22,840 nt of DNA, from NCBI GenBank assembly GCA_030634125.1, contig DAOWBJ010000002.1:1-22840 (forward strand). The letters are read 5' to 3'. This DNA comes from Victivallales bacterium (GTDB taxonomy: Bacteria; Verrucomicrobiota; Lentisphaeria; Victivallales; Victivallaceae). The notes below the pieces were generated by a model, which saw nothing but the letters and a program-made list of their open reading frames with translations, did no database searches and was not told the DNA's origin. Within the stretch, counting starts at the first letter, position 1. Each line of letters starts with the position of its first letter. Made by a program: the position numbers and the translations under genes. This document shows, piece after piece, positions 7,373 through 14,934 of this stretch.

Positions 7373-7596
7373 ATGCTTCCACTAATTTTTACTCCTGAAT
7401 CCGAGAATGATGTTCTCGAAGCTTACAGGTGGCATGAAAAGCAATGTGCCGGGCTTGGAGAAGAGTTTATTCTTTGTCTTGATGCAGTTATGCATAGTAT
7501 ATCCAGAAATCTAATGAGATTCGAATTTTGGCAATTTTTCATGTCCATAGAAATCCGTCAGTTTGGAAGAAAAGAAACCTTGAACCGGAAGGATGA
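7373..7596 (+). pseudogene. RelE/ParE-family toxin with internal out-of-frame deletion
   Basis: The first ~46 codons give a normal ParE/RelE N-terminus: FTPESENDVLEAYRWHEKQ, then GLGEEFILCLDAVMHSISRN. At about 7511-7516 the frame breaks. The original frame continues as an unrelated tail to 7603. The frame one step over, from about 7516, reads EIRILAIFHVHRNPSVWKK and stops at 7594-7596, which is the expected ParE C-terminus (ILAIFH..RNP). The middle third of the domain, normally about 25-30 residues with the conserved RRxLxxxFPY segment, is missing. This is best explained by an internal deletion that also shifted the frame, so the toxin should be inactive. Its 3' end overlaps the region directly before lolC. 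Confidence 0.85.
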
Positions 7597-7601
7597 ACAG
7601 T

Positions 7602-7647
7602 AAACATTATATGAATTTTAAAACAGAATTTTTTCTGGCGAAACGCT
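7602..7647 (+). repeat. Downstream copy of the 46-bp direct repeat (start of lolC)
   Basis: Second member of the direct repeat with 7011-7056 (44 of 46 identical). It includes the probable lolC start codon at 7611. The distance between repeat starts is 591 bases, which defines the inserted segment. Confidence 0.85.
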
Positions 7648-8876
7648 ACTTGCGTCCTAAACGGAGCGCGGTGTCTATTATTACCTGTATTTCGGTGATC
7701 GGGGTGCTGCTGGGTGTCGCGGTGTTGATTGTGGTTCTGTCGGTTATGACTGGATTTACTGAATTGATGCGCGAAAAACTTCTTGCGGTAGGAGCTCATG
7801 TACAGATTGATAACCCTTATTATAAGTGCATTCAACCGGATAAAGCTGTGGACGCTTTGAAAGCGCACAATGCCCGCCCGGCCGCGATTGTCAGTGCCCC
7901 CGCTCTGCTGCAGTTTAGAAAACAACTTCTTCCGAAACACGTAATGGGTGTATATCCTGAACAAATTGATAAGCAGATGAATATCAAAAAAATGCTTATT
8001 GACGGGACATTCGAACTCAAAAAGAATGAAATTGTTATAAGTCAATATATTTCCCGTCAGCTCGGGCTCAAGGTAGGGCATAAGGTAATGCTGCATTCTC
8101 CTGAAAAACTGCTTGGATTAGTTGATTTCAAAAAGAACAATCAAGTGACTATGAAAAAGACGGATGAAGTTTATCTGCCTTCGGAATTTACCGTTGCGGG
8201 GATTTATTCGCTCGGTAAAAGAGATTTTGATATGTCGGTAATGTTTATCGGTCTGGATGACGCTGATGATTTATTTCTTTTCGACTGGGGAATGGCGACT
8301 ACCGTTTACGGCTGGATCGACGACCCGGATAATGTCGATGAACTCGCGAAACAATTAAGAGAAGAATTGCCGGGCAAACGGGTGCGCACCTGGAAACAGT
8401 TGAATGAAGATTTACTTAACGTCTTGATGGTGGAAAAGAATATGATGTTCTTTCTGCTGGTATTTATCGTCCTGGTCGCGGCGTTCAGTATTACTAACAC
8501 CCTGATTACGATGGTCTTCCAGAAAACCCGTGAAATCGGCTTGCTGAAAGCCCTCGGCGCGACTTCCGCCACGGTGATGCGGATATTTATCCTGCAGGGT
8601 GTGTTTGTCGGTGTGGTGGGCAGCGTACTGGGGACATTGACCGGGATAATGGTGATTTACTGGCGCAACAGCATTTTACATTTCGCCTCTACGGTTTTTA
8701 AACTGGAATTATTTCCTCCAGAATTCTATTATTTTGATGGTTTACCGGCTAAAATAATCGCCGGTGATGTAGTGATTGTGGTAGTTGTTACAATTGTTTT
8801 GTGTACTGTCGGCGGAATAATTCCCGCCTGGCGCGCCGCAACATTGGATCCGGCAAAAGCCCTACGTAACGAGTGA
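7611..8876 (+). CDS. lolC: LolC/LolE-type lipoprotein-releasing ABC transporter permease
   Basis: Inner-membrane permease of the LolCDE-type complex that extracts outer-membrane lipoproteins. From ATG 7611 the protein has 421 residues. The N-terminus FFLAKRYLRPKRSAVSIIT followed by a long hydrophobic segment (about 21-46) is the LolC/E hallmark. A periplasmic domain of about 220 residues follows. The FtsX-like C-terminal part has three membrane segments, with the cytoplasmic coupling stretch FQKTREIGLLKALGAT between the first two, and ends PAWRAATLDPAKALRNE. An ATG at 7593 in frame would add six residues, but the repeat copy upstream and the family pattern favour 7611. The ribosome site at 7611 is weak, possibly a result of the insertion just upstream. 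One permease gene suggests a homodimeric (LolF-like) complex; a second permease outside the window cannot be excluded. Confidence 0.93.
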   Translation: MNFKTEFFLAKRYLRPKRSAVSIITCISVIGVLLGVAVLIVVLSVMTGFTELMREKLLAVGAHVQIDNPYYKCIQPDKAVDALKAHNARPAAIVSAPALLQFRKQLLPKHVMGVYPEQIDKQMNIKKMLIDGTFELKKNEIVISQYISRQLGLKVGHKVMLHSPEKLLGLVDFKKNNQVTMKKTDEVYLPSEFTVAGIYSLGKRDFDMSVMFIGLDDADDLFLFDWGMATTVYGWIDDPDNVDELAKQLREELPGKRVRTWKQLNEDLLNVLMVEKNMMFFLLVFIVLVAAFSITNTLITMVFQKTREIGLLKALGATSATVMRIFILQGVFVGVVGSVLGTLTGIMVIYWRNSILHFASTVFKLELFPPEFYYFDGLPAKIIAGDVVIVVVVTIVLCTVGGIIPAWRAATLDPAKALRNE

Positions 8877-8877
8877 G

Positions 8878-8923
8878 AGCCGAACGTCGGCCTCGTTTAT
8901 AGCCGAACGTCGGCCTCGTTTAT
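8878..8923 (+). repeat. 23-bp perfect tandem repeat with hairpin in each unit
   Basis: Two identical 23-base units (8878-8900 and 8901-8923) fill the lolC-lolD gap. Each contains GCCG-AACGT-CGGC, a 4-bp stem-loop. A related palindrome, GGCGACGTTCGCC, lies after lolD at 9635-9647. The first unit begins two bases after the lolC stop codon. Confidence 0.85.
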
Positions 8924-8940
8924 ATAAAAAAAGGGAAAAA

Positions 8941-9630
8941 ATGACTGAAAAAACTAAAATATATCTCGATGCGCAAAAGGTCTCAAAGTCCTATTTCATT
9001 GGGAAAAAAGAGGTCAAAGTCCTGCAGGACGTCAACTGGCATGTAAAGCGCGGTTCATGGACCGCGCTTCTCGGAGCGTCCGGCAGCGGCAAGACAACTT
9101 TATTGAATTTGTTAGGGACTTTGGAAAGACCGGATGCCGGGACGATTCTTTGTGAGGGCGTTGATTATCAAACTCTTTCAAAGCGTCATGCCACTAGATT
9201 TCGTAATAATTCCATCGGTTTCATTTTTCAATCCTACCAGATGCTGCCGGAATTAACTTTGCTCGAAAATGTTTATTTGCCGGGCATGATAAATTCTATT
9301 TTAAGTCAGGAATACAAATTGCGCGCGGAAGAATTATTATCTAAAGTCGGCTTGGCGGACCGTCTCAAGCACCGTCCAGATGAGCTTTCCGGGGGCGAAC
9401 AACAGCGTGCGGCGATCGCACGGGCTTTAATAAACAATCCGTCATTGATTTTAGCCGACGAACCGACCGGAAACCTCGATTCCAAAACCGGGGCGGGAAT
9501 TCTGGAACTTTTCCAGCAGTTGCATGAGGAAAAATCCAACCGTACAATCATAATGATAACCCATGATGAAAAAGTAGCGTTCCTGGCTGATTCCATAGCG
9601 ACCCTGGCTGATGGTAATATTACAACATAA
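8941..9630 (+). CDS. lolD: LolD-type ABC transporter ATPase
   Basis: Cytoplasmic ATPase that powers the LolC/E permease encoded just upstream. The 229 residues contain all ABC motifs: Walker A GASGSGKT (45-52), Q-loop glutamine (Q97), signature LSGGEQQ (149-155), Walker B LILADEP with catalytic glutamate (169-175), D-loop NLDS and the switch histidine (H208). Length and motif details (LLNLLGTLERPDAG, ADEPTGNLD) fit the LolD/MacB subfamily. The ribosome site is purine rich (AAGGG) before the ATG. The gene follows lolC after a 64-base gap and is closed by a hairpin terminator, so lolCD appears to be the end of this transcription unit. Confidence 0.94.
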   Translation: MTEKTKIYLDAQKVSKSYFIGKKEVKVLQDVNWHVKRGSWTALLGASGSGKTTLLNLLGTLERPDAGTILCEGVDYQTLSKRHATRFRNNSIGFIFQSYQMLPELTLLENVYLPGMINSILSQEYKLRAEELLSKVGLADRLKHRPDELSGGEQQRAAIARALINNPSLILADEPTGNLDSKTGAGILELFQQLHEEKSNRTIIMITHDEKVAFLADSIATLADGNITT

Positions 9631-9633
9631 CGA

Positions 9634-9655
9634 AGGCGACGTTCGCCTATTTTTG
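9634..9655 (+). terminator. Rho-independent terminator after lolD
   Basis: The stem AGGCGA/TCGCCT (9634-9639 and 9643-9648) with a 3-base loop is followed by ATTTTT. It lies 3 bases after the lolD stop codon and abuts the end of the convergent carB gene, whose stop codon (9647-9649) is within the stem edge. Confidence 0.7.
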
Positions 9656-12600
9656 GTGCGCATTTATATTTTTGTGATACTCTTGAAGCGTGCAGACTTC
9701 CAGTTGACCGAATTTCTGCTGGTCTTTTATTCCCGCCGCCGCGGCGCTTAAGCCGGCGAGTGTGGTTGTTACCGGAATACCGTTGATGACGGCTTTTGAA
9801 CGCATTTTGATTTCATCGACCATAGCTTTGGCTCCGCCTTCGGTGGTGTTGATAATCCATTGTACCCGGTGTTCGTTAATCAAATCAACCATATTGGGAT
9901 GGCCGTTAGAAATTTTGTACACCGCATTGGTTTGTATTCCGCTATCGTAAAGCATAGTTGAAGTTCCGAGCGTCGCGAAGATGGTGAATCCCATGTTGAC
10001 CAATTCTTTAACCAATTCTATAGCAGGCTCTTTATCCTCATCTCTCAATGAAATACATACGTTTCCGCTGAGCGGCAGGGAACTTCCGGCAGCCAGCTGC
10101 GATTTCAAATAAGCCAGATTACGGTCGTAATCCAAACTCATTACTTCACCGGTTGATTTCATCTCGGGAGTCAACATGATGTCCACCCCGGGGAATTTAA
10201 CAAACGGGAATACCGCTTCTTTGACCACAGTATAAGGGATATTTATTTCTTTGGTGAAGTTAAGTTCTTTCAAGGTTTCGCCCATCATGCAGCGTGTCGC
10301 CATGCGGGCTAGTGGTCTGCCGATGGCTTTACTGACAAATGGTGCTGTCCGTGAAGCACGGGGATTAACTTCTATGATAAAGATTTCATCGCCTTTAACC
10401 GCGAACTGAATATTCATGAGACCAATTACATTTAACTCCAGAGCCAGATCATGGGCATGTTTGCGGATATTGGCAATTGCTTTGTCCGATAAGTTCGCCG
10501 CCGGAATAATTCCCGCGGAATCGCCGGAATGGATTCCCGCGAGCTCAACGTGTTCGATAATCGCTCCGACTACCACGTCAGTTCCATCAGAAATACAGTC
10601 CACGTCCAGCTCGATCGCGTCGATCAGGAAACGGTCAAGCAAAATCGGTTTTCCGGGAGAGATAGCTTCAGCTTCCCCGACGTATTTACGCAGATATTTT
10701 TCTTTATAAACAATAACCATACCGCGTCCGCCCAGGACAAATGAAGGGCGAACCAGCAGAGGATAACCGATTTTTTCAGCGATGACCAGTGCTTCTTCAA
10801 CATTCGTGGCGATGCCGTTTGGCGGTTGTTTAATATTTAATTTTTGAGCAAGTTCCTGGAAGAAGTCGCGGTCTTCGGCGGCGTCAATATCTTCCGGGCT
10901 GGTGCCTGTTATTTTAGCACCGGCGGCTTGAAGCTGTTTCGCCAGATTCAATGGAGTTTGACCACCGAATTGAACAATGATGCCGTCACATTTTTCACGC
11001 TCGTAAACATTCATGACGTCTTCGAGAGTCAGCGGCTCAAAATAAAGTTTATCACTGCTGTCATAGTCAGTCGAAACTGTTTCCGGGTTACTGTTGACCA
11101 TAATGCATTCATGTCCTGATTCGCGCAAGGCGAAAGCCGCGTGGACACAACAGTAATCGAACTCAATACCCTGTCCAATACGGTTGGGACCGCCGCCAAG
11201 AACCATAATTGATTTTTTGTCGCCGCGGGCACGGACAGGTTCGGTTTGCTCACCGTAAGTAGAGTAGTAATAAGGAGTTTTAGCTTCAAATTCCCCGGCA
11301 CAGGTATCAACTGTTGAAAAAATCGGTTGAATGTCAACTTTTTTACGGGCTTTCCAGACATCTGTTTCGTCGCAGTTTAATAAAAACGCTAACTGACGGT
11401 CTGAATAACCCAGCTCTTTAGCCTGACGGAAAAGAAGCGGATCTTTGCATAAAGCTTCCAGTGAGCCGACGGAAGATATTTCCGATTCAAAAGCCACCAG
11501 TTCCGCCATGTGGCGCAGGAAGTAGCGGTCTATTTTAGTTAATTCAAATATTTTTTCAACATCATAACCACGTTTAAATGCCGCCCGTATCACGAAAACA
11601 CGTTCGCTGTGGGGACGAATCATTTCCGCTTCGATATCCTCTTTTGTCATGGCTTCAAAGCATTCGTCTTTGCCGTCGGCACCGAATCCGGCACGTCCGG
11701 TTTCCAGAGAGCGCAGAGCTTTTTGGAAAGACTGTTTGAGGTTTCTGCCGATAGACATGGCTTCACCGACGGACTTCATCTGTGTCCCGAGAGTTGAATC
11801 AGCCTGAGTGAATTTTTCAAATGTGAAACGAGGTATTTTAGTAACAACGTAGTCCAGAGAAGGTTCAAAACAGCTTGGAGTTTCGCCGGTAATATCATTT
11901 AATATTTCATCAAGAGTATAACCGATTGCCAGTAGTGTAGCGATTTTCGCGATCGGGAAACCTGTTGCTTTTGAAGCCAGGGCTGACGAACGGGAGACAC
12001 GCGGGTTCATTTCGATAATGATTCGACGTCCGGTGTCAGGGTCAACGGACCATTGGACATTAGAACCGCCGGTCGCGACTCCGATAGCTTCCATTACTCT
12101 GAGGCTGTCGTCACGCATTTCCTGGTATTCGCGATCCGTCAAAGTCTGGATAGGAGCGATGGTGATCGAATCACCGGTATGAACGCCCATTGGATCGAGG
12201 TTTTCAATCGAACAGACAATTACTGAATTGCCTTTTTTGTCACGCATGACTTCCATTTCAAATTCTTTCCAGCCGAGTAAAGATTCTTCAATCAATACTT
12301 CAGTATTTTGACTGGCATCCAGTCCGCGCATGACAATTTCTTCAAATTCTTCGGGATCGTAAGCAATGCCGCCGCCGGAGCCGCCAAGGGTGAAGCCCGG
12401 ACGGATAATCAATGGCCATGAACCAATTTCCCCTGCAATTTTATGAGCTTCCGACAGTGTATGAGCCGAATCTGAACGAGGTAAATCGAGCCCGATTTCG
12501 AGCATGGTTTTCTTAAAAAGTTGACGATCTTCAGCTTTTTGGATACTTTCCGCGTCGGCACCGATTAATTCAACGTTGTAACGGTCCAGAATTCCGCTTT

Positions 12601-12910
12601 CCGCCAGTTCCATGGCGAGATTCAGCGCGGTTTGACCGCCAAGTGTCGGCAGTAAAGCGTTCGGGCGTTCACGGCGAATAATTTCATGAAGAATACCGGC
12701 GGTCAAAGGTTCGATATAGGTACGGTCGGCGAATTCCGGGTCTGTCATGATGGTCGCCGGATTACTGTTTACCAGAATCACTTCGCAGCCTTCACTTTTC
12801 AATACTTTGCAGGCCTGCACCCCGGAATAATCGAATTCGCATCCTTGTCCAATGACGATTGGACCGGAGCCGATTAACATTATTTTGTGTAAATCATTAC
12901 GTTTAGGCAT
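9647..12910 (-). CDS. carB: Carbamoyl-phosphate synthase large subunit
   Basis: Makes carbamoyl phosphate from bicarbonate, ammonia (from CarA) and two ATP, for pyrimidine and arginine synthesis. The 1087 residues match the usual length of about 1070. Two tandem ATP-grasp halves are visible. The first starts KIMLIGSGPIVIGQGCEFDY; the second starts SIMVLGGGPNRIGQGIEFDY at about 570. Each half has a carbamate/ATP-grasp signature (EMNPRVSRSSALASKATG and EVNPRASRTAPFVSKAIG). The MGS-like allosteric domain is at the C-terminus (STGEVMSLD, FATLGTS, NTTEGGAKA), normally the site of UMP and ornithine control. The start has a GGAG ribosome site within the end of carA. The stop codon of carA lies 5 bases before the carB start. 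Confidence 0.98.
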   Translation of the reverse strand: MPKRNDLHKIMLIGSGPIVIGQGCEFDYSGVQACKVLKSEGCEVILVNSNPATIMTDPEFADRTYIEPLTAGILHEIIRRERPNALLPTLGGQTALNLAMELAESGILDRYNVELIGADAESIQKAEDRQLFKKTMLEIGLDLPRSDSAHTLSEAHKIAGEIGSWPLIIRPGFTLGGSGGGIAYDPEEFEEIVMRGLDASQNTEVLIEESLLGWKEFEMEVMRDKKGNSVIVCSIENLDPMGVHTGDSITIAPIQTLTDREYQEMRDDSLRVMEAIGVATGGSNVQWSVDPDTGRRIIIEMNPRVSRSSALASKATGFPIAKIATLLAIGYTLDEILNDITGETPSCFEPSLDYVVTKIPRFTFEKFTQADSTLGTQMKSVGEAMSIGRNLKQSFQKALRSLETGRAGFGADGKDECFEAMTKEDIEAEMIRPHSERVFVIRAAFKRGYDVEKIFELTKIDRYFLRHMAELVAFESEISSVGSLEALCKDPLLFRQAKELGYSDRQLAFLLNCDETDVWKARKKVDIQPIFSTVDTCAGEFEAKTPYYYSTYGEQTEPVRARGDKKSIMVLGGGPNRIGQGIEFDYCCVHAAFALRESGHECIMVNSNPETVSTDYDSSDKLYFEPLTLEDVMNVYEREKCDGIIVQFGGQTPLNLAKQLQAAGAKITGTSPEDIDAAEDRDFFQELAQKLNIKQPPNGIATNVEEALVIAEKIGYPLLVRPSFVLGGRGMVIVYKEKYLRKYVGEAEAISPGKPILLDRFLIDAIELDVDCISDGTDVVVGAIIEHVELAGIHSGDSAGIIPAANLSDKAIANIRKHAHDLALELNVIGLMNIQFAVKGDEIFIIEVNPRASRTAPFVSKAIGRPLARMATRCMMGETLKELNFTKEINIPYTVVKEAVFPFVKFPGVDIMLTPEMKSTGEVMSLDYDRNLAYLKSQLAAGSSLPLSGNVCISLRDEDKEPAIELVKELVNMGFTIFATLGTSTMLYDSGIQTNAVYKISNGHPNMVDLINEHRVQWIINTTEGGAKAMVDEIKMRSKAVINGIPVTTTLAGLSAAAAGIKDQQKFGQLEVCTLQEYHKNINAHQK

Positions 12911-12915
12911 AGTTT

Positions 12916-14016
12916 TCAGCGCTCCAGTATTTGAAGAAATTGTTTGAATAAATATTCGGAATCATGTGGCCCCGGGGCGGCTTCAGGATGGTACTGTACG
13001 CTGAACATTGCTGCGCCCTTATGACGAATGCCTTCGACGGTCTGGTCATTCAAATTTATATGCGTGATTTCCAGCTCATCCGGCAGATTATTCATGGTTA
13101 AGGCAAAATTATGATTCTGCGAAGTTATTTCAACTTCCCCGCTTGCGAGATTTTTAACAGGATGATTGCAGCCGTGATGACCGAATTTAAGACGTTCACA
13201 TTTAGCGCCGGAGGCAATACCTAAAATCTGATGTCCAAGACAAATTCCCATCAATGGGACTTTGCCGATCAGCTCGCGTGCGCATTCAATGGCATATTTT
13301 ACCGCGGACGGGTCAGCCGGACCGTTGGAAAGAAAAACGCCGTCAGGTTTCATCGCCATTATTTCCGCCGCGCTTGTTGATGCCGGAACCACGGTTACCT
13401 GCATGTCATTGGCTGCGAGCTGGCGCAGAATATTATATTTAACCCCGAAATCGAGAGCGATTATTTTATATTTTCCATTTTCGTTCCAGACATAGGATTT
13501 TTTACAGCTGACTTTTGCCGCGTAATCCTGATTATCCAGGCCGCACCATTCCTGAGCTCGTTTTACGGCTTCTTCTTCATAAATTTCTTCGTCGGAGCAG
13601 TGCATATATGCTTTTTGAGTTCCAAGTGAACGTAAGAGGATAGTCAAACGGCGGGTATCAATCCCGGCAATTCCCGGAACATTATTTTTGATCAACATTT
13701 TATCAAGTGCTATTTCTGAACGGAAATTTGATGGTTGATTCAACTCATGAATTACCAAACCATTCAAAAACAGACTGCGGGACTCCATGTCCGCTTCGTT
13801 GCAGCCGTAATTACCTATTTCCGGTGAAGTCAAAGTGACGAATTGTCCGGCGTAGGAAGGATCGCTTATGATCTCCTGATAGCCAGTCATTCCGGTATTA
13901 AAAACCAGCTCGCCAACTTTATCAACCGGAGCACCAAAACTCCAGCCTCTGAATATTTCACCGTTAGCCAGTGCAATAAAAGCTGAGCGTTCACGTTGGA
14001 TTTTCCAATTATACAT
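12916..14016 (-). CDS. carA: Carbamoyl-phosphate synthase small (glutaminase) subunit
   Basis: Hydrolyses glutamine and channels ammonia to CarB. The 366 residues contain the CarA-specific N-terminal domain (LANGEIFRGWSFGA, GELVFNTGMTGYQEIISDPSYAGQ, GIDTRRLTILLR) and a class I glutamine amidotransferase domain with nucleophile cysteine in GICLGHQILG and the His-Glu pair in VQYHPEAAPGPHDS. The N-terminal residues MYNWKIQRERSAFIALANG precede the usual conserved start by about 12 residues, so the ATG at 14016 is reasonable. The gene is co-directional with carB and separated by only 5 bases. The leader upstream contains an inverted repeat. Confidence 0.97.
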   Translation of the reverse strand: MYNWKIQRERSAFIALANGEIFRGWSFGAPVDKVGELVFNTGMTGYQEIISDPSYAGQFVTLTSPEIGNYGCNEADMESRSLFLNGLVIHELNQPSNFRSEIALDKMLIKNNVPGIAGIDTRRLTILLRSLGTQKAYMHCSDEEIYEEEAVKRAQEWCGLDNQDYAAKVSCKKSYVWNENGKYKIIALDFGVKYNILRQLAANDMQVTVVPASTSAAEIMAMKPDGVFLSNGPADPSAVKYAIECARELIGKVPLMGICLGHQILGIASGAKCERLKFGHHGCNHPVKNLASGEVEITSQNHNFALTMNNLPDELEITHINLNDQTVEGIRHKGAAMFSVQYHPEAAPGPHDSEYLFKQFLQILER

Positions 14017-14066
14017 TCTTTGAACCTGCCTCGTTAAATATGTTATTATTTATGAAAAACTTTATT

Positions 14067-14136
14067 GTCTATATATTAAAAGCCGACAACTTTAAAAAGC
14101 CGCCGACTCGAAAATATACAGGTCTTTTTAATAGAC
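14067..14136. repeat. Imperfect inverted repeat in the carA leader region
   Basis: GTCTATATATTAAAAG (14067-14082) and CTTTTTAATAGAC (14124-14136) are imperfect inverted repeats. Between them lie two similar GC words, AAAAGCCGAC and AAAAAGCCGCCGAC. On the carA strand this sits 50-120 bases before the start codon. A control role in carA transcription is possible but not shown. Confidence 0.4.
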
Positions 14137-14197
14137 ACCCATTTCTCTAATAAACAAATTAAATTTTTAGAAAAATCATAAAGAAAATGTAAAAAAC

Positions 14198-14226
14198 TTG
14201 ACATTTAACCTTTTGGGTTATATTTA
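14198..14226 (+). promoter_or_regulatory. Promoter and probable self-operator of the HigA-type gene
   Basis: TTGACA (14198-14203) and TATTTA (14221-14226, 17-base spacer) form a good promoter; TATATT at 14219 is an alternative with a 15-base spacer. The spacer holds the palindrome TAACC-TTTTG-GGTTA (14206-14220), placed where binding would block RNA polymerase. This fits autoregulation by a HigA/XRE protein; the assignment of the binder is inferred from position. Confidence 0.55.
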
Positions 14227-14253
14227 TATAAAAAAAAGAAGAGATAGTTGAGT

Positions 14254-14778
14254 ATGGATGAATTACGAAACACTCACCCCGGTGAAATTTTGAGGGATTT
14301 TTTAGAGGATTATAACTTAACCCAAAGCAAACTGGCAAGGGAATTAAGAGTGCCTGTACGCCGTATAAACGCGATTGTCGGAGAACAGCGCGGCATTACA
14401 GCCGATACAGCTGTAAGATTGAGTAAGTTTTTTGGCAACAGTACAGAATTTTGGTTAAATCTCCAAGATACCTACGATATAGCCAAAGCACAAGATGAGC
14501 TGGCATCAGAACTCAAAAAAATACACACCCCGGCCTATGCGCGAGTGTTAGTTTGTGGCGTGAAATTTAAAAGCGGCGGAGGACCGCCGCAGTCCAAAGA
14601 GCCTGATGGCTCGGAAAAGAAAAAGTCCCGGCGAAGCCGGTTAAGTTCTAATCACAAAACCTTATTGCGTGCCATGATGACAGATCCATTGGTTAACAAT
14701 ATCGGCGATGCCAGAATGATTATTAAAGAACTGCTGGAAATTGAGAAAGATATTCTGCCTGCAAAATGGTATGAATGA
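14254..14778 (+). CDS. HigA/VapI-family XRE antitoxin with unusual C-terminal extension
   Basis: From ATG 14254 the protein has 174 residues (an in-frame TTG at 14248 is less likely). Residues 1-98 are a standard HigA-type helix-turn-helix antitoxin: HPGEILRDFLE, LTQSKLARELRVPVRRINAIV, RGITADTAVRLSKFFGNS, EFWLNLQDTYDIAKA. Family members usually end at about 95-115 residues. Here about 75 more residues follow, starting with a glycine-, serine- and lysine-rich linker (GVKFKSGGGPPQSKEPDGSEKKKSRRSRLSS) encoded by three consecutive DNA hairpins, then a short helical tail ending PAKWYE. No HigB toxin gene lies on either side, so it is an orphan antitoxin or regulator. The linker looks like an in-frame repeat insertion. 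Confidence 0.85.
   Translation: MDELRNTHPGEILRDFLEDYNLTQSKLARELRVPVRRINAIVGEQRGITADTAVRLSKFFGNSTEFWLNLQDTYDIAKAQDELASELKKIHTPAYARVLVCGVKFKSGGGPPQSKEPDGSEKKKSRRSRLSSNHKTLLRAMMTDPLVNNIGDARMIIKELLEIEKDILPAKWYE
14573..14640. repeat. Three perfect hairpins inside the HigA-type coding sequence
   Basis: The stems are GCGGCGG/CCGCCGC (14573-14590), GAGCC/GGCTC (14599-14612) and CCGGC/GCCGG (14628-14640). The segment is far more GC-rich than the flanking gene and encodes the low-complexity linker. It is best explained as a palindromic repeat inserted in frame, with the reading frame kept open. Confidence 0.75.
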
Positions 14779-14894
14779 GTGATAAATTACAAAACCCTGA
14801 ATAATTCTGAAAAAGATTGTAAAAGTATGTTGAACCGTAAAGAGATATAATCTCCAAGCATTAAAAAAAAATACGTAAATAAACTTTCATTTTT

Positions 14895-14922
14895 CAGTTA
14901 CCAGTTATCAGTTACCAGTTAT
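14895..14922. repeat. Short tandem repeat of CAGTTAC/CAGTTAT heptamers
   Basis: The 14-base unit CAGTTACCAGTTAT occurs twice in tandem (14895-14908, 14909-14922), followed by another CAGTT. It lies 12 bases beyond the 3' end of the E1 beta gene (stop at 14935). Similar heptamer repeats are known from other bacteria, for instance cyanobacteria. Confidence 0.9.
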
Positions 14923-14934
14923 CAGTTTTTCTTA

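Noticed and set aside
14017..14253. HigB toxin gene upstream of the HigA-type antitoxin
   Set aside because: The gap has no ORF of suitable length on either strand; only promoter and repeat signals are present.
14881..14934. CRISPR-like repeat
   Set aside because: Only two contiguous 14-base units with no spacers; it is a simple heptamer tandem repeat.
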